Shown: positions 1 through 8,796 of the stretch, in pieces | Layout: each line of letters opens with the position of its first letter | Position numbering within the stretch: position 1 is the stretch's first letter | From: Setophaga petechia | Taxonomy: Eukaryota > Chordata > Aves > Passeriformes > Parulidae | Assembly: GCA_024362935.1 (NCBI GenBank) | Contig: JANCRA010000028.1 | Location: forward strand, 5,430,501 to 5,494,500 | DNA: 64,000 nt | Reading direction: 5' to 3' | Notes under the pieces: generated by a model | Told to the model about the DNA's origin: nothing | Database searches by the model: none | The model's input: the letters and a program-made list of their open reading frames with translations, nothing else | Position numbers and translations under genes: made by a program

Positions 1-449
1 GTGGCTGGGGACAAGCTGGACCAGAATAAATAGCCATGAGATGTGGCTTTGGATGGGATTCATCCCGATACGTCCCAGTGGGATCCCCTTCAAACATGTA
101 GCCAAGGTCCTGAAAGCCCAAGGAGGTCCATGCTGGCTCAGGGCTCTCCAGCTGTATGTGACTTGAAAGGAAGGCTTTGGAACTATCCAGGAAACTCCAT
201 CCTTTCAATCAAACCATGATAGCAGGAAAAATGAAGGGAAGGTCATCGTGGGCACTACTGGGAAGTGATGGAAAGACACAACAGCCAGCCATGGGGGGAG
301 GCGGGGCCATGATGGCACACAGGGGAGGAGCCCTGCGGTGGGGCAGGTCTGTGGTGTCACACACTGTCCTGGCCGCAGCACTGTGACATCATTGTGCCTA
401 TATGCCTATATAATCCGGGCCAGCCCCCGCAGCTGCCAGTGCAGTTGCG
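1..449 (+). other. Upstream flank of gene copy 1
   Basis: This stretch is the tail of the spacer and the promoter of the first gene. Positions 1-280 belong to the block that is identical in all copies. An AATAAA at 25-30 and a GC box (GAGGCGGGGCC, about 298-308) are visible, followed by the CRE-like site and TATA box described separately. The 69-residue ORF at 177-386 lies across the promoter and is not considered a gene. Confidence 0.7.
384..413 (+). promoter_or_regulatory. Core promoter of copy 1: CRE-like site plus TATA box
   Basis: TGACATCA at 384-391 differs by one base from the CRE consensus TGACGTCA. TATATAA lies at 407-413. The TATA region is made of two CCTATAT copies eight bases apart (397-403 and 405-411). 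With the usual spacing of about 30 bases, transcription would start near 437, leaving a 5' leader of only about 13 bases before the first ATG at 450. The second in-frame ATG at 468 sits in a stronger GCCATGG context and could be used by leaky scanning. Confidence 0.65.
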
Positions 450-3400
450 ATGGTGCGTGCCGGAGCCATGGGTGACGGTTACGCACCTTTGACTGCACTT
501 GTCCTGCTGCTGGCCGTCGTGGCTGTCTGCTGGGCCCTTGGCCTCTGGCAGCCATGGAGGCGGCAAGCAGGGACAGCCAAGAGGCGCAAGCGCCCCGGGG
601 TCCGGCCCAGAGGCTCACGCAGGAACCGGGGAGCCCCTGCGGCTCCCAGGCCCTGCAGGCCTCGGGCTACCCCTCGCAAGCGGCCAGGTGCTCCCGCCAG
701 CACCCTGGGCAGCTCCTGCAGCTGCGGCCCCTGCGTGGCAGTGGGCCGAGAGCTGCAGGAACTGATGCAGCTGCTCTGGGCTGGCAGTGGGACATCTGAG
801 CCGCTCTACTCTGGGATGTGGCGGGCCCTGTGGAAAGAGCTGCGGGAGCTGGTGAGGCGAGGCCACCTGCCCTGCTGTGGCTCGTCCCGCTCCCCCAGGC
901 GCCGCCATCCCATGAGGAGGCAGCTCCCAGGAAGAGTCTCCATCTCTGGGAGGGCCTCGAGCCTTGCAAGGATGGCACGGCAGACGACACCCGCCATCCT
1001 TGCAAGAAGCTCAGGCTGTCAGAGATCCTCCATCCTGCCAGGAGCCTCGGCTACCTCTGACAGCCTCCATCCTTCAGAGAGGCTCAGTGAGACCTGTCAG
1101 CCTGCAGCAAGTGCAGAGCCCGCGGACAGGTCTCCCGGCTCCCTTGGACCCTTGGACTTGGACAAGACGGGCACAACCCTGAGCGTTGTCGTGGCCAGGG
1201 AAAGCCCGGGAGTCCAAGTGGGAGCCCAGCCCGATGCAGGGGAGCCATCTCAGGAGCAGGTGGCTCGGGAGCAGCAAGCGTCCTGCAGCCGGCACTTGTC
1301 GGCCCACAGCTGCCAGGACGCTGTGCCGGCTGTGCCAGCGGGCTGCAGCCCGTGCCGGGTGGAGGAGACGAGCCTCGAGACACCTGGGCACCTCCATCTC
1401 GAGGAAGCTGCTCCGAAACAGCCACCGACTCCCAAGGAGGCCCTAATAGAAGGTGAGATCTTCTGAGGAGCTGTCTGCAGCTCCCCTGGGGCTCTTCAGG
1501 GCCATTGCCAGGCCAGGCCCTCTGAGAGCAGCCTAGTCCCTGGCTGTTCTCAGTGCCTCTGATGGCTTCAAAAATCCCCTGCGTGGTTTGCAGCTGCTCC
1601 TGGGACCCCCCTGCGCGACAGCTCGGGCTGCAGCCCCGGCCGCGCACAAGAGCAGAGCGCAGGCCACGAGGCCGGGGCCAGCGCCGGTGCCGCCGTGCCC
1701 CCCTGCAGCGGGGCTCCTGCAGCCGCCTGTGCGCGCTGCCCGGGCCCGGCCGTGCCGCTCGCCAGCCCCTCGGCTGCAGGGCGGTGGCCGCTGCCCGGCG
1801 CGCGGCAGGGAGCAGGTGAGAGCAGCGCGGCCCGCGGGGGCCGGCCCCTGCCCTGGCGGGTAGTGGGCGGGGGGGGTTCCTGGGCGCAGCGCTGACGCCT
1901 CGCTCTCGGCCTTTTGCAGGGCAAAAGAAGGAGCTGCAGGAGCTCTACCAGCTGGGCCCGCAGCTGGGCAAGGGCGGCTTCGGCACCGTTTTCGCGGGCA
2001 GCCGCCTGGCGGACGGTAGCCCGGTAAGTGGGCGGCACGGGCGGGCGCGGGCGGAGGCTCCGGGCCGGGGCTGGGCGGGGCTGGAGCTCAGCCCCCTGTG
2101 TCCGTGCCTTGCAGGTGGCTCTCAAGCGCGTGGCCCGGGAGAGCGTCCTGCGCTGGGACGAGCGCGTGAGTGAGCGGGGCCAGCGGGCCGGGGCGGGCCG
2201 GGGCGGGCAGGGATAAGGCCGGGGAGGGCCCCGAGGGAGGGCGCCGAGGCACGGCGGGGGCGGCGGGCGTGGGCTCAGCGCGCGAGGCGGAGCGCGGCGG
2301 GCCCGCGGATGCCGAACGCCGGGGCCGGCTCCAGGCGGGGGGACAGCTGCCAAGCGTGCCCTGGGCGGGAGGGATCCCGAGCAGCACGGAGGCTGCCCGA
2401 GGGGACACCGGGGCATGCCGGGCAGGGGGCAGTGGAGGCACAGGGCAGCACCAGGCCTGGCGCAGGCAATGTCTCGTCCTCGCAGCCCGACGGCACCCGT
2501 GTTCCGCTGGAGATCGTGCTCATGGAGAAGGTGGGCTCCGGCTGCCGCAGCATCATCCAGCTCCTGGACTGGTTCGAGCTGCCTGACAGCTTCGTGCTGG
2601 TCCTGGAGCGTCCGGAGCGGTCGCGGGATCTGCTGGAGCTGCTGCGGGAGCAGCGGTTCCTGAGCGAGGAGGCGGCGCGCTGGCTTTTCTGCCAGGTGCT
2701 GGAGGCCGTGTGGCACTGCACCGCCTGCGGCGTCTGGCACGGCGACATCAAGGCGGAGAACCTCCTCGTGGACCCGGACACTGGCAGCCTGAAGCTCATC
2801 GACTTCGGTTGCGGCACCTTCTTCCACGGCCACACCTGCAGGGATGTTGCCGGTGAGCCCGCGGCCCGGGCCCTGCTGCCTCTGCCAGGCACTGCACCGT
2901 GCCATTCCCTCCTGGGCTGTGGGTGCGGCATTCAGCCGGCTGCCGGCTGCCCTGTGCCCCGGGGCAGGTGCTGTGCCCCAGGAGCCGGCTGCTGGCCTTG
3001 CCGACAGAGGGGGGCTGCAAAAGCCAGGCCCCGGCCCCTCGGCTTGGCAGGCCTGCTTGGGCTTGTGCCGCTCTTCTGGCCTTCTCTGCCTTGCAGAGCG
3101 GTTTCCTGGCTTTGGCCAATTGTCTGCGGGTGCCGGGTGGCCTTGGGGGAAGTTGTGGCCGCAGGTGCGGGCCCTGCCTCTGGCAGGAGGCCGGCGCCAG
3201 GCTCTGGAAGGCAGCAGCCTGCGCCCGACCAGCGCCGCCTGTCTCCCCTAGGAACACGGATGTACTGCTCGCCCGAGTGGATCCGCCTGGGCTCCTACCG
3301 CAAGGAGCCGGCGACCATCTGGTCCCTGGGCGTGCTGCTCTATGTCATGGTCTGCGGGTGCTTCCCCTTCCGGGACGACCATGACATCGTGTGGGGGCAG

Positions 3401-3711
3401 CTCTTCTTCTGGCGGCAGGTGTCTCCAGGTTGGTGTGGGCCTCAAGCACGCTGGGCTGGAGGAGGTGGCCGTGTCCTGCCGTGCCGCTGTCCCGCCAAGG
3501 GCAGCTCTGAGCACTCGCAGCCTGGCCCGGCTTCTGCGGGCACTGCCGGGCGCGGCCGGGCAGGAGCCTCGTGCCAGTGAGCGGCGCTTTCTGCCTTCTC
3601 TCCCCAGAGTGCCAGCACCTGATCACCTGGTGTTTGGGCAAGCACCCCCTGGACCGGGCCAATCTGGAGGACATCTGGCGCCACCCTTGGGTGTGGGGCT
3701 GGCACCTTTGA
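450..3711 (+). CDS. PIM-like serine/threonine kinase with long N-terminal extension, copy 1
   Basis: Seven exons: 450-1452, 1594-1815, 1920-2023, 2115-2165, 2486-2852, 3252-3428, 3608-3711; all GT-AG with matching phases; 675 residues. Residues 12-33 are a hydrophobic helix followed by basic residues 37-60; C90/C92/C95; Leu/Trp-rich helices about 99-138; RRRHPM at 150-155; acidic Ser/Glu/Pro-rich part 200-334; Pro/Ala/Cys-rich exon 2. The kinase domain spans about 418-669: GKGGFG 425-430, VALK with K447, alpha-C E469, hinge ERPER 501-505, HGD 545-547 (HRD in PIM1), DFG 566-568, SPE 589-591, R658. The 51-base exon VALK..DER and the other intron positions agree with PIM genes. The protein stops six residues after HPW. 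The expected activity is phosphorylation of Ser/Thr in basic motifs. Copy 1 is type A: V23, K426, R517 (Q elsewhere), D657, H674. The kinase identity is firm; exon 1 is supported by phase and by the lack of any other in-frame ATG. Confidence 0.82.
963..1006 (+). other. Inverted repeat (14-bp stem, 16-base loop) inside exon 1
   Basis: Bases 963-976 (CTTGCAAGGATGGC) are the exact reverse complement of 993-1006. The hairpin lies in coding sequence for about residues 172-186 and is unchanged in all thirteen copies (add the unit offset). Confidence 0.7.
2185..2207 (+). other. G-quadruplex-type motif in intron 4
   Basis: Five runs of three or four G separated by one or two C lie just after the donor of the 51-base exon. 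The motif is present in every copy. Whether it folds or affects splicing of the mini-exon is unknown. Confidence 0.6.
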
Positions 3712-3774
3712 TGCCCGGCTGGAGCCCCTGCAGCACCCAGTCACCGAGTCCCACGCAGGACCGAGGGCCGGAAA

Positions 3775-3780
3775 AATAAA
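3775..3780 (+). promoter_or_regulatory. Poly(A) signal of copy 1
   Basis: AATAAA lies 64 bases after the stop codon, followed about 30 bases later by a GT-rich stretch (TGGTCCTTGTT). This gives a very short 3' UTR of about 80-90 bases. The same arrangement is found in every complete copy. Confidence 0.8.
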
Positions 3781-4311
3781 CCAGCCACCAACCCATTGCG
3801 GGCTGTCACGACTGGTCCTTGTTAGCAACTGCGGCTAAAGAAACCTCTTGGCAAAAGGGGAAATCAGAGTGTTCCCTCCTGCCTTGGTCAAGGTTTTGAT
3901 GCCTCTCCTCCATGTAGGTGGTTTTGTGTCTTCAAGCTCAGGCTGGAGTACTGCTAGGAGTGGCTTTAGCAAGGCGAGAAATGCAACAGTGAACCAACAG
4001 CTTCCCTTTCCAGCTGACAAAGCAACTTGGGTTCACCTGAAGTGCCACAAGGGCCTGTGTGTGCATTCCAAGGGCCACCGGGTGGCAGGAACAGAGACCT
4101 TGCTCCTCTCCAAAGCTGTAGAACAATTAGCAGTGGCAAAATGTGATTTTGGGTTAAGCCCTGACAAAATTGTTCCTCATTCGTCCCCAGAAATGGGAAG
4201 CTGGGCTGGGCCTTTGACCTGCTGGGACTGCAGCGTTGTCAGTCATAGGCATGGAGCCCACGGGAAATGCTGAGGTGCTGGAGTCATTCCCATCATGCTG
4301 GGATCATTGTA

Positions 4312-4355
4312 CCACCCCACCCCACCCCACCATCCCCCCCCCCAAAAATAAAAAA
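4312..4355 (+). repeat. CCCCA microsatellite, poly-C run and A-rich tail
   Basis: CCACC repeats are followed by a C-run of variable length and AAAAATAAAAAA. It is one of the three places where unit length changes; copy 7 has lost one five-base repeat and copy 6 has the longest C-run. Confidence 0.85.
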
Positions 4356-4497
4356 TCATGGTTTGCCCTGAAATGGCGGCTCCTCCTCACCCTGTTGGTC
4401 ATTATGAGGAGACATTGGGCTCTGGCAGGGGGTGGAAATGCTCCCAAAGGGCCTTGAACTCCTGCGGGAATTGGTCCAGCAAGGAGGTGGCACTGAG

Positions 4498-4561
4498 CCT
4501 TTCAGGGAATTGTGGGGAAAGAGAAGGTCCCCTCTGAGCCTCCTTTTGTCCAGGATGACAG
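4498..4561 (-). mobile_element. Probable short relic of a CR1 LINE (end of ORF2)
   Basis: Read on the minus strand, the segment contains AAAAGGAGGCTCAGAGGGGA and then a match to TCCCTGAAAGG. Both resemble the DNA of the CR1 ORF2 C-terminal part (EKRRLRGDL and the following region) with the right spacing and order. The match is judged from memory of CR1, is short, and both ends are unclear. If right, it supports a bird or reptile genome. Confidence 0.45.
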
Positions 4562-4581
4562 AAACTGTGCTTGGAATGACC

Positions 4582-5360
4582 GCCTTTGTTTGTATTTACA
4601 GAACCTGAGACGCACAGTGAGTGCTTCTGGGGAGGAGGGAGGTGTGTGGGGTATGCAGCCAACAAATAACGATGGTTAGTAATGGTTTTGTTGACCAACA
4701 GTGTAAAGGCCATTGCCATGGGCCTCATGGAGCTCATGGGCTCAGCAGCCACAGTCCCTGTGGAGATCAAGTCTGCCAGGCTCTCTGTGGGTGTCTGACA
4801 CTCAGCTCAGCCCTCCGCGGCTCTGTAGCCTCGCCAGGGCCAGCAGGGTCCCGATGCCCAAAGGCACACAAAGCATCCTCCCAGCACAGGCTGAGCCACT
4901 CAGGGTGGCAGAATCCTGTGGCAATTCAGCTCTCTGAGCATCCTCTCTGCTTTTAGACGGTCCCAGTGCCCTTGTCCCACAGACATTGGCTCTGCCAAGT
5001 ACCACTGCCTTCTCTAGGTGCTGACGGGCATCAAACAGTGGAGGCACTGTGCTGTGAGGGACAGCGATCTTTTATTTGGGGTGGCTGGGGACAAGCTGGA
5101 CCAGAATAAATAGCCATGAGATGTGGCTTTGGATGGGATTCATCCCGATACGTCCCAGTGGGATCCCCTTCAAACATGTAGCCAAGGTCCTGAAAGCCCA
5201 AGGAGGTCCATGCTGGCTCAGGGCTCTCCAGCTGTATGTGACTTGAAAGGAAGGCTTTGGAACTATCCAGGAAACTCCATCCTTTCAATCAAACCATGAT
5301 AGCAGGAAAAATGAAGGGAAGGTCATCGTGGGCACTACTGGGAAGTGATGGAAAGACACA
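4582..5360. other. Spacer block with no difference seen between copies
   Basis: From just after the variable base at 4581 to just before the variable base 5361 I found no substitution or indel in any complete unit (equivalent blocks follow each gene). It contains splice-like signals (TTTACAG at 4595-4601, GTGAGT at 4617-4622, CTTTTAG near 4956), an AATAAA at 5105-5110 and an 85-codon minus-strand ORF at 5031-5288. No known gene was recognised in it. Confidence 0.6.
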
Positions 5361-5463
5361 GCAGCCAGCCATGGGGGGAGGCGGGGCCATGATGGCACAC
5401 AGGGGAGGAGCCCTGCGGTGGGGCAGGTCTGTGGTGTCACACACTGTCCTGGCCACAGCACTG

Positions 5464-5493
5464 TGACATCATTGTGCCTATATGCCTATATAA
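5464..5493 (+). promoter_or_regulatory. Core promoter of copy 2
   Basis: CRE-like TGACATCA at 5464-5471 and TATATAA at 5487-5493. A base ten positions upstream of the CRE-like site is A here (CCACAG) rather than G as in copy 1 (CCGCAG). Confidence 0.65.
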
Positions 5494-5529
5494 TCCGGGC
5501 CAGCCCCCGCAGCTGCCAGTGCAGTTGCG

Positions 5530-8500
5530 ATGGTGCGTGCCGGAGCCATGGGTGACGGTTACGCACCTTTGACTGCGCTTGTCCTGCTGCTGGCCGCCGT
5601 GGCTGTCTGCTGGGCCCTTGGCCTCTGGCAGCCATGGAGGCGGCAAGCAGGGACAGCGAAGAGGCGCAAGCGCCCCGGGGTCCGGCCCAGAGGCTCATGC
5701 AGGAACCGGGGAGCCCCTGCGGCTCCCAGGCCCTGCAGGCCTCGGGCTACCCCTCGCAAGCGGCCAGGTGCTCCCGCCAGCACCCTGGGCAGCTCCTGCA
5801 GCTGCGGCCCCTGCGTGGCAGTGGGCCGAGAGCTGCAGGAACTGATGCAGCTGCTCTGGGCTGGCAGTGGGACATCTGAGCCGCTCTACTCTGGGATATG
5901 GCAGGCCCTGTGGAAAGAGCTGCGGGAGCTGGTGAGGCGAGGCCACCTGCCCTGCTGTGGCTCGTCCCACTCCCCCAGGCGCCGCCATCCCATGAGGAGG
6001 CAGCTCCCAGGAAGAGTCTCCATCCCTGGGAGGGCCTCGAGCCTTGCAAGGATGGCACGGCAGACGACACCCGCCATCCTTGCAAGAAGCTCAGGCTGTC
6101 AGAGATCCTCCGTCCTGCCAGGAGCCTCGGCTACCTCTGACAGCCTCCATCCTTCAGAGAGGCTCAGTGAGACCTGTCAGCCTGCAGCAAGTGCAGAGCC
6201 CGCGGACAGGTCTCCCGGCTCCCTTGGACCCCTGGACTTGGACAAGACGGGCACAACCCTGAGCGTTGTCGTGGCCAGGGAAAGCCCGGGAGTCCAAGTG
6301 GGAGCCCAGCCCGATGCAGGGGAGCCATCTCAGGAGCAGGTGGCTCGGGAGCAGCAAGCGTCCTGCAGCCGGCACTTGTCGGCCCACAGCTGCCAGGACG
6401 CTGTGCCGGCTGTGCCAGCGGGCTGCAGCCCGTGCCGGGTGGAGGAGACGAGCCTCGAGACACCTGGGCACCTCCATCTCGAGGAAGCTGCTCCGAAACA
6501 GCCACCGACTGCCAAGGAGGCCCTAATAGAAGGTGAGATCTTCTGAGGAGCTGTCTGCAGCTCCCCTGGGGCTCTTCAGGGCCATTGCCAGGCCAGGCCC
6601 TCTGAGAGCAGCCTAGTCCCTGGCTGTTCTCAGTGCCTCTGATGGCTTCAAAAATCCCCTGCGTGGTTTGCAGCTGCTCCTGGGACCCCCCTGCGCGACA
6701 GCTCGGGCTGCAGCCCCGGCTGCGCACAAGAGCAGAGCGCAGGCCACGAGGCCGGGGCCAGCGCCGGTGCCGCCGTGCCCCCCTGCAGCGGGGCTCCTGC
6801 AGCCGCCTGTGCGCGCTGCCCGGGCCCGGCCGTGCCGCTCGCCAGCCCCTCGGCTGCAGGGCGGTGGCCGCTGCCCGGCGCGCGGCAGGGAGCAGGTGAG
6901 AGCAGCGCGGCCCGCGGGGGCCGGCCCCTGCCCTGGCGGGCACTGGGCGGGGGGGGGGGTTCCTGGGCGCAGCGCTGACGCCTCGCTCTCGGCCTTTTGC
7001 AGGGCAAAAGAAGGAGCTGCAGGAGCTCTACCAGCTGGGCCCGCAGCTGGGCAGGGGCGGCTTCGGCACCGTTTTCGCGGGCAGCCGCCTGGCGGACGGT
7101 AGCCCGGTAAGTGGGCGGCACGGGCGGGCGCGGGCGGAGGCTCCGGGCCGGGGCTGGGCGGGGCTGGAGCTCAGCCCCCTGTGTCCGTGCCTTGCAGGTG
7201 GCTCTCAAGCGCGTGGCCCGGGAGAGCGTCCTGCGCTGGGACGAGCGCGTGAGTGAGCGGGGCCAGCGGGCCGGGGCGGGCCGGGGCGGGCAGGGATAAG
7301 GCCGGGGAGGGCCCCGAGGGAGGGCGCCGAGGCACGGCGGGGGCGGCGGGCGTGGGCTCAGCGCGCGAGGCGGAGCGCGGCGGGCCCGCGGATGCCGAAC
7401 GCCGGGGCCGGCTCCAGGCGGGGGGACAGCTGCCAAGCGTGCCCTGGGCGGGAGGGATCCCGAGCAGCACGGAGGCTGCCCGAGGGGACACCGGGGCATG
7501 CCGGGCAGGGGGCAGTGGAGGCACAGGGCAGCACCAGGCCTGGCGCAGGCAATGTCTCGTCCTCGCAGCCCGACGGCACCCGTGTTCCGCTGGAGATCGT
7601 GCTCATGGAGAAGGTGGGCTCCGGCTGCCGCAGCATCATCCAGCTCCTGGACTGGTTCGAGCTGCCTGACAGCTTCGTGCTGGTCCTGGAGCGTCCGGAG
7701 CGGTCGCGGGATCTGCTGGAGCTGCTGCGGGAGCAGCAGTTCCTGAGCGAGGAGGCGGCGCGCTGGCTTTTCTGCCAGGTGCTGGAGGCCGTGTGGCACT
7801 GCACCGCCTGCGGCGTCTGGCACGGCGACATCAAGGCGGAGAACCTCCTCGTGGACCCGGACACTGGCAGCCTGAAGCTCATCGACTTCGGTTGCGGCAC
7901 CTTCTTCCACGGCCACACCTGCAGGGATGTTGCCGGTGAGCCCGCGGCCCGGGCCCTGCTGCCTCTGCCAGGCACTGCACCGTGCCATTCCCTCCTGGGC
8001 TGTGGGTGCGGCATTCAGCCGGCTGCCGGCTGCCCTGTGCCCCGGGGCAGGTGCTGTGCCCCAGGAGCCGGCTGCTGGCCTTGCCGACAGGGGGGGGGGC
8101 TGCAAAAGCCAGGCCCCGGCCCCTCGGCTTGGCAGGCCTGCTTGGGCTTGTGCCGCTCTTCTGGCCTTCTCTGCCTTGCAGAGCGCTTTCCTGGCTTTGG
8201 CCAATTGTCTGCGGGTGCCGGGTGGCCTTGGGGGAAGTTGTGGCCGCAGGTGCGGGCCCTGCCTCTGGCAGGAGGCCGGCGCCAGGCTCTGGAAGGCAGC
8301 AGCCTGCGCCCGACCAGCGCCGCCTGTCTCCCCTAGGAACACGGATGTACTGCTCGCCCGAGTGGATCCGCCTGGGCTCCTACCGCAAGGAGCCGGCGAC
8401 CATCTGGTCCCTGGGCGTGCTGCTCTATGTCATGGTCTGCGGGTGCTTCCCCTTCCGGGACGACCATGACATCGTGTGGGGGCAGCTCTTCTTCTGGCGG

Positions 8501-8796
8501 CAGGTGTCTCCAGGTTGGTGTGGGCCTCAAGCACGCTGGGCTGGAGGAGGTGGCCGTGTCCTGCCGTGCCGCTGTCCCGCCAAGGGCAGCTCTGAGCACT
8601 CGCAGCCTGGCCCGGCTTCTGCGGGCACTGCCGGGCGCGGCCGGGCAGGAGCCTCGTGCCAGTGAGCGGCGCTTTCTGCCTTCTCTCCCCAGAGTGCCAG
8701 CACCTGATCACCTGGTGTTTGGGCAAGCACCCCCTGGAGCGGGCCAATCTGGAGGACATCTGGCGCCACCCTTGGGTGTGGGGCTGGCGCCTTTGA
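5530..8796 (+). CDS. PIM-like kinase with long N-terminal extension, copy 2
   Basis: Exons: 5530-6532, 6674-6895, 7003-7106, 7198-7248, 7569-7935, 8337-8513, 8693-8796; 675 residues, intact. This is a type B copy: A23, A43 (GCG), C57, I123, Q125, H147, P166, V195, A328, R426, Q517, E657, R674. Exon 2 has a private CGC-to-TGC change (Arg to Cys). The G-run in intron 2 is eleven bases long. Intron 5 carries an uninterrupted G-run and is not a multiple of three, so retaining it would break the frame, unlike in copy 1. Motifs HGD, DFG, GRGGFG and RRRHPM are all present. Confidence 0.82.

Larger units (their letters stand above)
3712..5529 (+). other. Spacer between copies 1 and 2
   Basis: It holds the 3' UTR and poly(A) signal, a CCCCA/poly-C/A-rich tract (4312-4355), a probable CR1 fragment (4498-4561, minus strand), the invariant block (4582-5360) and the promoter of copy 2. 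ORFs of 60-140 residues on both strands here have no recognisable domains. No RNA gene was recognised. Confidence 0.7.

Noticed and set aside
177..386. ORF of 69 codons over the promoter
   Set aside because: It overlaps the CRE-like/TATA promoter region and has no domain.
450..1466. The 338-codon ORF as an independent single-exon gene
   Set aside because: It is followed at once by a good donor site at 1453, the splice phase fits exon 2, and the kinase exons have no other in-frame ATG. A separate short product from unspliced RNA cannot be excluded.
2309..3580. 423-codon plus-strand ORF as the true gene
   Set aside because: It starts inside intron 4 and reads through intron 5; only the parts at 2486-2852 and 3252-3428 match a PIM kinase.
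3848..4273. Plus-strand ORF of 141 codons after the poly(A) signal
   Set aside because: It is open in all copies but has no recognisable domain, no promoter of its own, and starts directly after the 3' end of the kinase gene. It is treated as spacer.
4621..4956. Plus-strand ORF of 111 codons, Cys/His-rich, identical in all copies
   Set aside because: The lack of change is explained by the invariant block; the Cys/His spacing fits no zinc-finger pattern.
5071..5077. TTTATT as a minus-strand poly(A) signal at the unit junction
   Set aside because: No convincing minus-strand gene ends here; AT-rich hexamers of this type occur by chance.
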